Shown: positions 42,695 to 51,836, numbered from the stretch's first letter. The stretch: DNA of 64,000 nt from Oligoflexia bacterium (GCA_015232355.1 JADFZW010000012.1:62001-126000); one strand, 5' to 3'. The notes: a model not told the origin generated them from the sequence alone. A program made the numbers and translations.

Positions 42695-44322
42695 CTAGTA
42701 ATGTAAGCATCCTTGCATTTAATTGCATGAACATGTCCAGGGTGTACTTCCGCCCCATTACCACATGCCGATACCCTCAATGATGAAATCACAGAATTGC
42801 TATAGGTGGGACTACAACCAACCCATTCCCCATCCCTCTGACCCCACTTAAGAGTAGATATCTCGGAACCCTCACTACCAAATCTTGCATAAAGGTAACT
42901 GCATCTACCTGATCCTGTTATAGCTTCACTAGCATTACTACAAGATGGAACGGTAGAAGAAAAATCGACAGTTTTGCAGTGATTTATGCCATCAAGAAAT
43001 TGATTTGCACTAGTGCATGTTGTGGTCGCAGGGAAAGTGACAGATCTACAAGAACCTTGGCCGGCAAGAAAACTATTTGCATCAGCACAACTTCCCATTG
43101 TACTACCAAAGTTTACACAGGATCCGGCCAATCTAAATTGATTGGTTGTACATGTCAGTGCAGAATCAGGTAGCACATCACAGCTGACTGTACCATCTGT
43201 CTCTATTTTTGTAGCATATTTGCCAGCGCCACATTGAGATGTTGGTATATCAGCACAGTTTGGTCCACCACCTGAAGTTATACCTCGAAGATACTGTGTA
43301 CTTAAACAAGTCAGAGCAGTTGTACAACTAGGAGCTCCGCTAGTTTGAATTCCTGTCATAACTTGAGATGTACTACACGTTTGGGCCGCAAAATTTCTAC
43401 AAGTACTACCAATACAAAAATTAGAACCGGCCGTTACTGCCCCTGATGAAGTTATTGTCGCACCTGATATTGAACCTGCGGTTGCTGCCACACCTGCTAT
43501 CGTTCCACTAGCATTTATGTTTCCATTGATCCCTAAGCGAATATTATTAGACACCCATAAATCGCCGGTCATTGGGTTCGTGCCATCTACTCTAAGAAAA
43601 TTATTTCGTACATACTGAACAGGGGCCACATGCTGAAGATCGGCCGTTGGATTAGAAGAAAACCAACACTGGCCTGATGTAGGAGTATAATCGCCACCAC
43701 CCATTTCACACGATTGTTGTTTCGCAGTTTCTACAGCCGCTCCAATATCATTAAAACAACTTGTAACCGTTAAACTATTATCTAAAAATGCTCTAATCAT
43801 AGTAGTCTTTATATTAGGTGTAGGAGTTGTGGTCGTAGTTGTTGCTGGACTTTCATTCGGATTTGGACTCTGAGCTACCTCAGATGAGATTGCCAATATC
43901 GAAGCTGTTTTTTCAAAAGTTGTAACTAATCTTATAAGATTGAATGAATTGGGTACAAGCGTTCCATCAAACTCTATAGCAATCCTGGATATTCTAATAG
44001 TATTATTATAAGTTGTTCCCACAACTAAAACTTCATTTCCTTCTCTATTTAATATTCTTGGAATAGTTGACGTACCACTTGCTCCTACTATTGCTCCAGC
44101 AAGTGCTAAAGTCCTTCTACAAGCATCACCATCTAATAAAATTTGATCCATGATTGCTTTAGTGGAAGTAATATCTGCTGACGATTCTAAATTTTTAACC
44201 ACTTTATTTTGATTAGAAGTCATAGTTAAAAATCCTACTGAAACTGCACTCATCATTCCAGCAGCAATCATAACTTCCATCAAACTCATACCAGAAATAT
44301 ATTTTTTAGAAAAAAAACTCAT
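42691..44322 (-). CDS. Pilin-like (type IV prepilin) protein with fibre-like Cys-repeat stalk
   Basis: The start is set at ATG 44322 (MSFFSKKYISG), which has TGGAG 8 nt upstream and gives an 11-residue basic leader. Cleavage by PilD would precede MSLMEVMIAAGMMSAVSVGF, a good prepilin N-terminus with Glu at position 5. A pilin-like head of about 190 residues follows, then a Thr/Pro-rich stretch. A long C-terminal region has the phage-tail-fibre-like block VDGTNPMTGDLWVSNNI, Gly/Ala/Ser repeats (SGTIAGVAATAGSISGA), and about seven Cys-pair units of the type C-x4-(F/Y/V)(L/M)-x-G-x(n)-C, with over twenty Cys in total. The end reads HPGHVHAIKC. At 543 residues it is far too long for a fibre-forming pilin. 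A tip adhesin is the likely role. It overlaps the glycosyltransferase gene by 4 nt. Confidence 0.78.
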   Translation of the reverse strand: MSFFSKKYISGMSLMEVMIAAGMMSAVSVGFLTMTSNQNKVVKNLESSADITSTKAIMDQILLDGDACRRTLALAGAIVGASGTSTIPRILNREGNEVLVVGTTYNNTIRISRIAIEFDGTLVPNSFNLIRLVTTFEKTASILAISSEVAQSPNPNESPATTTTTTPTPNIKTTMIRAFLDNSLTVTSCFNDIGAAVETAKQQSCEMGGGDYTPTSGQCWFSSNPTADLQHVAPVQYVRNNFLRVDGTNPMTGDLWVSNNIRLGINGNINASGTIAGVAATAGSISGATITSSGAVTAGSNFCIGSTCRNFAAQTCSTSQVMTGIQTSGAPSCTTALTCLSTQYLRGITSGGGPNCADIPTSQCGAGKYATKIETDGTVSCDVLPDSALTCTTNQFRLAGSCVNFGSTMGSCADANSFLAGQGSCRSVTFPATTTCTSANQFLDGINHCKTVDFSSTVPSCSNASEAITGSGRCSYLYARFGSEGSEISTLKWGQRDGEWVGCSPTYSNSVISSLRVSACGNGAEVHPGHVHAIKCKDAYITR

Positions 44323-44444
44323 GCGTTTTACTCCAGTATTCATCTTTTGTTTTGGTAATAAATAAAGAATTTATCTTCCCATGAATAAAATTAACAATGC
44401 AATTATAGAAAGTCGAATAAAATCAATTTTGGAATTTAAAGTTA

Positions 44445-44463
44445 ATAGTTAATTATTAACTAT
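44445..44463. promoter_or_regulatory. 19-bp palindrome in divergent spacer (possible operator)
   Basis: ATAGTTAAT-T-ATTAACTAT has perfect 9-bp arms. It lies between the pilin-like gene (minus) and the radical SAM gene (plus), 17 bp upstream of TATACT (44480-44485), which could be a -10 box for the plus-strand gene. A shared regulator of both genes is possible. Confidence 0.4.
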
Positions 44464-44539
44464 AGCAATCAAGTAAGGATATACTTTACATTAAAATTTC
44501 CATAGGCGATAGTGATTGAGTTATGGAGAATGATCTAAA

Positions 44540-45997
44540 ATGAAGATGGCATTAATTTATCCACCTCACACTCACAAAATATTTAACGAAAATTTATTTA
44601 CAGTAGATAGCGAATTTGGAAAATTTCCCTATATAAGCTATGGGTATATAGCGGCCATCGCGAAAAATATGGGTGGAGTTAATGTAAAAATATTTGATAA
44701 AGATATTGGTCCAGAATTATTAAGCGAAGTAATAAATTATAATCCAGATTTGATGACATTTGCGGCCCATTCAGCACAAACCTTTCGAGAAGTAGTAAAA
44801 TGTGCTGACTACTTAAAAAATGCTACTCAAATACCAACATTAGTTGGTGGTTACGAAGCAAATTATTATCCTAAAGAAATAATGGAACACCTCTCTTTTG
44901 ATTATCTTTGTTCAGGTCAGATATTCACATTTTTTGAAAAATTTATTCACGCCTTTCAATTAAAAAAAAATTACGATCAAGTACCAAACTTATTTTACAG
45001 ATCTCATGGAGATCTACTTTTAGGGACTAACAAGGGAAATAACAAAGTTACAACTGAAACTAATCTACCATTTCACAAATGGCCTATTCCAGATAGATCC
45101 ATCTTTGACAATGAAAAATATTACTCTTTCGTCTCTCAGAAAAAAAACTTTACCATAGCTTTGTCATCATTAGGTTGTCCATATCAATGCATTTTTTGTT
45201 GTATGTCTAGCAGTGGATATCAGACTAGAACTTCCGAACAAGTTGTAGAAGAGATTGAAATTTGTAATAAAGTACATAATATAAATGAAATAGATTTCTT
45301 TGATCCTCTAATGTTTTACAATGTAAAAAGAATAAGTGATATCTGTGATAGAATTTATGAAAAAAAAATAAATATCTTCTGGTCTGCTCGTACTAGATTG
45401 GATTCCTTAACTATGAATGCTAGTAATAGCAATCTTCCAAATGAAAAATTTATTGAGAAATTAGCACTCTCAGGATGTAAGAGATTATTTGTAGGAATAG
45501 AATCAGGATCAGATCTTATACTAAAAAATATCAAAAAAAATCTCAAGGTAAACGATCTCAAAACCACCAAAAGAATACTAGATTGTTTGAAATCTCATGG
45601 CATAAGGCCATTGGGTTTTTTTATGATTGGAAATCCAGGAGAAACTAAAAGTACGGTTAAAGAAACAATTACTTTCGCAAAGAAGTTACCATTAGATTAC
45701 GCTCAATTTAGTATGACCATTTTAAAACCGCATACTGAACTGGAAAAAAAATTCATTGAAACAAATCATTTTGACTATTGGAAAGAATATATCAGAGGAA
45801 ATGTGGATGAAAAAATACTTCCATCTCCTTGGACTTCACTATCTAGAAGAGATATCGAAAAGTTTACCAAGTTAGCATATTTGATTTTTTATCTTAGACC
45901 AACTATTATATTCAAAAGTATTTTAAATATAAAATCATATAAAGAGCTGTTACGATACATAAAAGTTTTTGTAAAAATGCTTTTGTACTCAAAATAA
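44540..45997 (+). CDS. Cobalamin-binding radical SAM protein
   Basis: A 485-residue BchE/HpnP-like enzyme. It has an N-terminal B12-binding-like domain (about 1-130: YPDLMTFAAHS-type strands and VGGYEANYYP), and a radical SAM core with SSLGCPYQCIFCCMSS (C-x3-C-x2-C). Downstream features include ARTRLDSL, the GCKRLFVGIESGSD block and GFFMIGNPGETKST. The C-terminal FYLRPTIIFKSILNIKSYKEL is typical of this subfamily. The B12 domain lacks an obvious D-x-H-x-x-G base-off motif, so cobalamin use should be treated as unproven. GGAG about 9 nt before the ATG serves as ribosome site. A paralogue is at 50436-51836. The substrate may be a lipid or glycan of the surface locus. Confidence 0.82.
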   Translation: MKMALIYPPHTHKIFNENLFTVDSEFGKFPYISYGYIAAIAKNMGGVNVKIFDKDIGPELLSEVINYNPDLMTFAAHSAQTFREVVKCADYLKNATQIPTLVGGYEANYYPKEIMEHLSFDYLCSGQIFTFFEKFIHAFQLKKNYDQVPNLFYRSHGDLLLGTNKGNNKVTTETNLPFHKWPIPDRSIFDNEKYYSFVSQKKNFTIALSSLGCPYQCIFCCMSSSGYQTRTSEQVVEEIEICNKVHNINEIDFFDPLMFYNVKRISDICDRIYEKKINIFWSARTRLDSLTMNASNSNLPNEKFIEKLALSGCKRLFVGIESGSDLILKNIKKNLKVNDLKTTKRILDCLKSHGIRPLGFFMIGNPGETKSTVKETITFAKKLPLDYAQFSMTILKPHTELEKKFIETNHFDYWKEYIRGNVDEKILPSPWTSLSRRDIEKFTKLAYLIFYLRPTIIFKSILNIKSYKELLRYIKVFVKMLLYSK

Positions 45998-46006
45998 AAT
46001 AATAAA

Positions 46007-47923
46007 ATGAAAAAAAGATCATTTTTTAATACAATAATAAGCATAATCACAATTATCATAGGAATAATCTGGGCATACTATCCATCAATTTCATATAAAT
46101 CAATTACCTCTATGGTCACCAATCTCAATGATGATTTTTTTTTAAATGTTGCCCATCATGAATTATTTAAAACCGCCATAAGTAAGTATGGTATTTTCCC
46201 ATTTTGGTCACACTTCATAGGAGGTGGATATCCCACCATCGGTCACCCTTTTGGAATTGAATTAAGTCCCTTTGTAGTTATAACTCTTCTTTTTGATAGT
46301 ATTACAGCGGTTAAAATGATTCCAGTTATAATATTAATCCTCTCTGGAATTTCCATTTATTTTTTTTCAAAAAACTGTTTACACTACACCAACGTAGGCG
46401 CACTTTATGTTGCTCTGGCAACATCATTAAATCAATTCTTGGCCATTAGAATTTGGGATGGCAATCCTAATGAAGCATTAGTAGCATTGGCCCCTGTTGC
46501 ACTATTTATATTCTGGAAAATATTTTCCGATGGAAAAATAAAAAAACGCTATATTTTATTATTATCTCTTGTCTTTTATACATCTGGATTATCTTTATTT
46601 CTTATTCTTTCTATTCTCTTTCCACTAACTATTATCGAACTATTTAATCCAAATAAAATTTTTGAGATCTCCAATACAAAACGATGGTTACCAATAACTG
46701 TATTATCAATTACAGTTTGTTTTACTCTACTATTTGGAGCACATTTTTATCTACCTCTATATCAACTATTAAAATTACATGGAGGTGTAACCAATTTACA
46801 GACGATAGCTCATCTACCAATTTATATCCCAGATTTTTCTATAGTAGCACCAACTCTCAATTTTTTACTAAAAGATTTTTTTTGGAAACAACTCGGTTTT
46901 GTTCCAATAACTCTTCTTTTGTTAACACTAGTATTTTATTTTAAGAAAATCTCCAGTTGGATTATTTTAACACTTTTTTTTTCTTGGTTAATTTTAGCAT
47001 ATAATGCTCCTATAGATCTGATGCGTTTACTTCATCTATTTCCAGCATTTAATTACATAAATGATACTGGAAAATTTTTGGGATACCAACTTACGTTAGT
47101 TGTTGTTATTGCCAGTGGGCAAATGTTTTCTCATGATGTGAAAAAAATTACAAGCATTGGTTTTTTTCTACTTGCACTTATTGGAATCACAAATTTACTA
47201 TTGAAAACTAGAGATTATCAAGATAACACCTATAATTTTTATTTTCCTAAAGCATCTGATCTATCGGCCGAAATTCTAAACCAATCACAATTACTTTCGT
47301 TAAAAAATACGGAAAATAATTTTTTTCAAATCAAAGCTCTAAATAGTCCTCGCGCCAGAGTAACACCAATAAATGGATTAACTTATTTTAATATTTTACG
47401 CAATATTGGCACCATTGATTGGTATTCTGGTTTAGCACTAAAAGAAGGTGAACACGCAATCGCCAAATATTTTGTAACCACAGATAATATTTTTATTCCA
47501 AATCCCTTATACATTGGAGAAATCTATTGTGAAGGAAAAGACTTTAAGGCCGGCAATAAAAAAATAGATATTACTTTCCTTTTCAACACAATAAAAATAA
47601 AATTTAAAAATCCAGACGCTAAAGATCTAACACAAATATCTTCTTGTAATTGGATAATTAATCAAAACTACAATAAAGATTGGTCAACTCCAATAGGAAA
47701 ACTCATAAATAAAAATGGATTATTGGCACTTAAATTAAGTGATCAAGAGATCAACTATCTAATCATTAAAAATGCAAATAATCTGACCATTAATTTAAAA
47801 TTTGTTCCACATTTATTTTACATCGGATTAGCTATTAGTCTGAGTGCAATTTGTTTGTTTTTAATTTATTGTTTTTTTCAAAAAAAAGAATGCTATAAAA
47901 ACAAATTATCTTTCACATTCTAA
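46007..47923 (+). CDS. Large multi-pass membrane protein, YfhO-like
   Basis: A 638-residue protein with about eleven membrane segments and a C-terminal periplasmic domain. The first loop has FPFWSHFIGGGYPTIGHPFG and later DGNPNEALVALAPVALFIFW, patterns seen in YfhO-like and related GT-C membrane proteins that add sugars to lipids or teichoic acids. A C-terminal beta-type domain of about 150 residues (residues about 460-600) precedes the last membrane helix. It is 9 nt after the radical SAM gene and presumably co-transcribed. It converges with the glycosyltransferase gene with an 18-nt overlap. Substrate unknown. Confidence 0.68.
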   Translation: MKKRSFFNTIISIITIIIGIIWAYYPSISYKSITSMVTNLNDDFFLNVAHHELFKTAISKYGIFPFWSHFIGGGYPTIGHPFGIELSPFVVITLLFDSITAVKMIPVIILILSGISIYFFSKNCLHYTNVGALYVALATSLNQFLAIRIWDGNPNEALVALAPVALFIFWKIFSDGKIKKRYILLLSLVFYTSGLSLFLILSILFPLTIIELFNPNKIFEISNTKRWLPITVLSITVCFTLLFGAHFYLPLYQLLKLHGGVTNLQTIAHLPIYIPDFSIVAPTLNFLLKDFFWKQLGFVPITLLLLTLVFYFKKISSWIILTLFFSWLILAYNAPIDLMRLLHLFPAFNYINDTGKFLGYQLTLVVVIASGQMFSHDVKKITSIGFFLLALIGITNLLLKTRDYQDNTYNFYFPKASDLSAEILNQSQLLSLKNTENNFFQIKALNSPRARVTPINGLTYFNILRNIGTIDWYSGLALKEGEHAIAKYFVTTDNIFIPNPLYIGEIYCEGKDFKAGNKKIDITFLFNTIKIKFKNPDAKDLTQISSCNWIINQNYNKDWSTPIGKLINKNGLLALKLSDQEINYLIIKNANNLTINLKFVPHLFYIGLAISLSAICLFLIYCFFQKKECYKNKLSFTF

Positions 47924-48625
47924 TCGCTTCAATAAAATGGCAAATCTAACAATACAAAAAGCACAGAGACAAAGTTTTCTAAAGGAGTAGGATGACTTTC
48001 CTAAAAAACGTTTATCTTGTTCCAATAACACTATCTCAAAAGAAATTAAACCTTTCATTGAAAAATAATAAATCGCATTTCGGAAATGCTCATTAAAATG
48101 TCTATATTTTAAATATGTCCTTTTAGTAAAAATACAAAAATTAGCTATATCCCTACTATCAACCTTTGTTATAAAAAAAAGAACTTTATGAAAACAGAAT
48201 GAAAAAAACTTCCTATGCCATTTATCTTTTCTTTGTTGTTTTTTTGCAAAAACAACATCACAATTTTTTTTAATTAGCGTTTCTTTTAGTTTTAAAATAT
48301 CTTCTGGGCGATCCTGTAAATCACAATCCATTATTAAAATATATTTTCCTGAAGCATGCGCCAGCCCCTGTGCTATGGCCAAGAGCTGACCATTATTTCT
48401 CTGCAAAGATATACATTTTACTCTAGTATCTTCTCTTTGTAATTTTTCCAATATCTCATACGAATCATCATTACTCCCATCATTGACTAAAATTATCTCA
48501 ACTTCATTTTCGCAAAGGCAACAAACTCTTTGCAAACGATTATGCAATTCAAACAAACAATCTTTTGCATTATACACTGGTATGACTATTGATAGTCCAT
48601 TACTTAAATCTTGAATCACTTTCAA
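47906..48625 (-). CDS. GT2 glycosyltransferase, polyprenyl-phosphate sugar synthase-like
   Basis: A 239-residue GT-A-fold enzyme with LSIVIPVYNAKDCLFEL, EIILVNDGSNDDSYEIL, the RNNGQLLAIAQGLAHASG block and IMDCDLQDRPEDI. The DCDLQDRPE motif is characteristic of the DPM1/GtrB/ArnC group, which transfers a sugar from a nucleotide donor to polyprenyl phosphate. It lacks the C-terminal membrane pair of GtrB and resembles the soluble DPM1 type; a single hydrophobic stretch (LCAFCIVRFAILLKRLE) ends it. It could supply the lipid-linked sugar used by the TMTC-like enzymes in this window. It starts 1 nt after the acetyltransferase gene. Confidence 0.85.
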   Translation of the reverse strand: MKVIQDLSNGLSIVIPVYNAKDCLFELHNRLQRVCCLCENEVEIILVNDGSNDDSYEILEKLQREDTRVKCISLQRNNGQLLAIAQGLAHASGKYILIMDCDLQDRPEDILKLKETLIKKNCDVVFAKKQQRKDKWHRKFFSFCFHKVLFFITKVDSRDIANFCIFTKRTYLKYRHFNEHFRNAIYYFSMKGLISFEIVLLEQDKRFLGKSSYSFRKLCLCAFCIVRFAILLKRLECER

Positions 48626-48626
48626 A

Positions 48627-49256
48627 TTATTGTACTCTCAGTAAATCTCTTGTATCTACACAATACTGATCATTATTATAAAAATTCCGATATAATGTAT
48701 ATGTTTCTATCATTTCCTCATCTTGATTACATATTTCAACAAGTTGTAACTTGTATCTAACACAAATATGTTTAATTTTATAGTTTCTGGCCAAAATTTT
48801 CATGCTAATTTTTTCCAATATTAATTGATTAAAACAAAAATCCAACAAGCAAAAAGTAGATCTAAGTACAACTAGTGATTCTGGAGCACAATCTGAAATA
48901 GTTATCAAACCAAATGTTCCATGTGATAGTTCATAATCAATATCTTTAATGTAAACAATTCCTAAACATCTTTTTAGAAAATTAATAGTATAAAAAAAAT
49001 TATTCTTATTTGTAATGGTTGAAAACCACTTGATTTGTTGTTCGCTTGAAATATATTTTCTATATATTAAATCCTTTGAAATGTCAGGGTCATTTCTCCA
49101 TCTTCTTATCAACTCAATGTCACACAATTTGACTCTATTTAAAATCACTCCATAGCTAGATATCTGATTAAAAAAATCCTCTCCTGATAAATTTTCATCC
49201 TCCTTATTCTTCTTATCGTTATAGTTATCGTTATTCAATTTATTTTTGGTTAACAT
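48627..49256 (-). CDS. GNAT-family N-acetyltransferase
   Basis: A 209-residue protein with a RimJ/PseH-like GNAT fold: VKLCDIELIRRWRNDPDISK at the start, SSEQQIKWFSTI, then a beta core (FFYTINFLKRCLGIVYIKDI) and FCLLDFCFNQLILEKISMKI with the acetyl-CoA helix, ending in a strand and turn (ILARNYKIKHICVRYKLQLV). The WRND motif and order suit enzymes that acetylate amino sugars such as those of pseudaminic acid synthesis. An Asn/Lys-rich N-terminal stretch of about 30 residues is low complexity. It lies between the GT2 gene and a membrane protein gene in the surface-glycan locus. Confidence 0.72.
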   Translation of the reverse strand: MLTKNKLNNDNYNDKKNKEDENLSGEDFFNQISSYGVILNRVKLCDIELIRRWRNDPDISKDLIYRKYISSEQQIKWFSTITNKNNFFYTINFLKRCLGIVYIKDIDYELSHGTFGLITISDCAPESLVVLRSTFCLLDFCFNQLILEKISMKILARNYKIKHICVRYKLQLVEICNQDEEMIETYTLYRNFYNNDQYCVDTRDLLRVQ

Positions 49257-49278
49257 ATTTCAAAACACCTTAGAATTG

Positions 49279-50412
49279 CTAATAATAACTTTTTCCATTA
49301 AAATAATTATATAAATAAAATACTCCAGAAAAAAAGTGCAGTAATAGAAAAAAAACAACAAACCAATATAGATATTTATCCCTTTTCATAGAAGCATCCA
49401 ATCTCAAAAAAATCATCATAGTCGAAACAAATAGAATAAACATTATCGGCATCAATTGCCAACCAAGTCTACCAAATAAAGTAAATGGGTATGGCTCTGC
49501 AAATAAAAAAAACATCGCTAGGCCAATAAAAAGAAATAAAATATTATATAGATAAATTTTCTCTTTTAAGTATTGTTTAAAGTAAAATAAAAAAGCCGAT
49601 AGAGGAAAAGCAAACGAAACAAACATAGATAAAAAATAATTATCTGAAAAATTTTTAAATACTAAAAAAGGAGCATAGATAACTCCCGAAACATAATTAC
49701 CATCAAACAGGTAATGCGACTGTAATAATACTAGTGAGCAACCAAAAATTGAAATCAAAATAGTTTTTAATAAAACCTCTCTATAATACACTAATGAAAA
49801 CAAAGGAAATGCCGATATAAAACAAATAGCAAAATTAGGTTTGATTGATATATTAAATATAAGTAACATAATAATAAGAAAAATTTGTCTCTTATCTCTT
49901 CTTTTTTCAAAAAATTCAAAAGAGCACCAGAATAATAAAAGTGCAAAAGGCATTTGAAACTCAGGAATTGGATTATGCCAAATATTAGGAGAAATCTGCC
50001 CTATATAGAGCTTGTTTAAATTAAAAGGAAGCGGAAATGCAAATGCAACAAAGAGTAGTGCACAAGGAATTTTATAAAATAATTTATGATACAACGATGT
50101 TTTCAGATAGGATTTTATCACTATAAATGCCGTATAGTATTTTATAGTTCTAATTAATGCCATCAAAAAAACAGACGCCATCAAACATGTTTTGTAGTCA
50201 CTTGATCCAAATGCAAACACTTTTACAAAAAAATAGAATAAAAAATCATAATGTATATATCTGGGATCAAGCATCTCTCTAATTTTTCCTGAAATTTCTT
50301 CATTTATACCAGGTATTTCAACTAAAAAATAATAAATAAAAAAATTTAATAGGAAAAACAAACATCCTATTAAAATTGTAAAGAATATTTTTAAATTAAT
50401 TTTCTTCCACAT
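49279..50412 (-). CDS. Multi-pass membrane protein, possible GT-C type
   Basis: A 377-residue protein with about nine membrane segments and very few polar residues. The first loop (PGINEEISGKIREMLDPRYI, then HYDFLFYFFVK) has acidic residues where GT-C enzymes often bind a metal or lipid donor, and a later loop carries NLNKLYIGQISPNIWHNPIP. The family is not recognised. It is 22 nt upstream of the acetyltransferase and 23 nt downstream of the second radical SAM gene, on the same strand, so it belongs to the same operon. Confidence 0.6.
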   Translation of the reverse strand: MWKKINLKIFFTILIGCLFFLLNFFIYYFLVEIPGINEEISGKIREMLDPRYIHYDFLFYFFVKVFAFGSSDYKTCLMASVFLMALIRTIKYYTAFIVIKSYLKTSLYHKLFYKIPCALLFVAFAFPLPFNLNKLYIGQISPNIWHNPIPEFQMPFALLLFWCSFEFFEKRRDKRQIFLIIMLLIFNISIKPNFAICFISAFPLFSLVYYREVLLKTILISIFGCSLVLLQSHYLFDGNYVSGVIYAPFLVFKNFSDNYFLSMFVSFAFPLSAFLFYFKQYLKEKIYLYNILFLFIGLAMFFLFAEPYPFTLFGRLGWQLMPIMFILFVSTMMIFLRLDASMKRDKYLYWFVVFFLLLHFFSGVFYLYNYFNGKSYY

Positions 50413-50435
50413 ACTTATAAAATAAAAAGGAGATA

Positions 50436-51836
50436 TTAATCAAAATATATATTTTTTTTGTCCAGTTCCCAACAAAGATATTTCTTGGCCATAAAAACAA
50501 AAGAAGGTAGATTGATTAAAATTTTTATAAAATTTTTCAAAAGATAACTTGGCCGCAAATAAAAACTTCTATAAAATTTAAATATTAATCTAGATAACTC
50601 TTTTTGAGAAATTTTATTTTCAATTTCTACTTTATATGGAAATAGGTTAAATTTTACCTTATTATTAGCTGCAAGTTCATTGTAAAAATCTGTTCCGTAA
50701 TAGGCTCTCATCTGATTTATTGTTATATAATCAAGATTTAATTGCTTAGCTAATGCAATAGACTCATTAACATCTGAAATTTCTTCATATGGTCCACCTA
50801 TTAGAAAAAAACCCAAAACTTCAATTTTTTTACTTTTGATGAATTTAGTTAAGCTTACTATATTTTTAAGGTTTTGATTACGATTATATTTTTTTAAAAG
50901 TCTTTCAGAAGCAGTCTCTACTCCAAACATTATTCGATTACATCCAGCATTCTTCATTGCAATTATTTTTTCTTCATCTAGGATGTCGATACAACTTAAG
51001 CAAGTCCATTCAATTTTATATTGTTTATTTTTTAATTTTTCGCAAAAATCTAAAACCCATTTTTTATTTACAGTGAATGTATCATCATTAAACCAGAATG
51101 TTTTTATTTTATACAGGTGAACACATTCATCGATTTCGCATAAAACATTTTCAACACTTCTTTGCCTAAATTCATCTCCCCATGATCGAACACAATAAGA
51201 GCATTTAAAAGGACAGCTCCTAGAAGTATATAGTGTTGTAAAGGGTTTTTTATAACAAAATGGTAGATAGTATTGATCTTGTTTTAATTGTGTTCTATCA
51301 GGGAAAGGAATGTCATCTAAGTTACTTACTGCATTTCTTTTTTTAGTTATGATTATTTCGGTAGCTTTCTTAAAAGCAATTCCTTGGATGTTGCTTAAAT
51401 CATTATTAGTTTTAAAGATATTGTTTAAATCAATTATAGCTTCTTCGGGTTCTCCTATTATGACAATATCGATATCTCCTTTTGAAATAATTTGTTCTGG
51501 GAAATAACTTGGAAGATATCCAAAGCAAATTAGCTTACATTTTAATTCTATTTTGAGATGTTTAGCAACTTCAATATCTTCAGCAATAGTTTCAAGGCCC
51601 GACATGAATATGATGTAATCAGGAAAAAAACATTTCAATTTTGAGCAAGTTTGTTCAAAATTGAGTTTTTCAGCAATAGCATCTATTACCAATGTTTCTT
51701 CCCCTTGTTTTTGCAATATCGAGGATAAATAACATATTTCTAATGGGGGAAATAGATATTGTATGTTGGTAATTGAACATCTCCATCTTCGAATGACGTT
51801 AGTTTTGAATGGTAAATTTATTAATGCATATTTCAT
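50436..51836 (-). CDS. Cobalamin-binding radical SAM protein (second copy)
   Basis: A 466-residue paralogue of the enzyme at 44540-45997. The N-terminal B12-binding-like domain (about 1-145, YLPPLEICYLSSIL-type start and LICFGYLPSYFP) is followed by the radical SAM core with TSRSCPFKCSYCVRSWG (C-x3-C-x2-C), FWFNDDTFTVNKKWVLDF, GCNRIMFGVETASERLL and GFFLIGGPYEEISDV. The C-terminal FYRSFYLRPSYLLKN matches the paralogue. It is the first gene of the leftward operon radical SAM, membrane protein, GNAT, GT2. Substrate unknown. It shares no DNA-level similarity with its paralogue that I could see. Confidence 0.83.
   Translation of the reverse strand: MKYALINLPFKTNVIRRWRCSITNIQYLFPPLEICYLSSILQKQGEETLVIDAIAEKLNFEQTCSKLKCFFPDYIIFMSGLETIAEDIEVAKHLKIELKCKLICFGYLPSYFPEQIISKGDIDIVIIGEPEEAIIDLNNIFKTNNDLSNIQGIAFKKATEIIITKKRNAVSNLDDIPFPDRTQLKQDQYYLPFCYKKPFTTLYTSRSCPFKCSYCVRSWGDEFRQRSVENVLCEIDECVHLYKIKTFWFNDDTFTVNKKWVLDFCEKLKNKQYKIEWTCLSCIDILDEEKIIAMKNAGCNRIMFGVETASERLLKKYNRNQNLKNIVSLTKFIKSKKIEVLGFFLIGGPYEEISDVNESIALAKQLNLDYITINQMRAYYGTDFYNELAANNKVKFNLFPYKVEIENKISQKELSRLIFKFYRSFYLRPSYLLKNFIKILINLPSFVFMAKKYLCWELDKKNIYFD

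Noticed and set aside
44999..45015. AGATCTC-atg-GAGATCT inverted repeat in the radical SAM gene
   Set aside because: Seven-base arms in coding DNA are near chance level and no function suggests itself.
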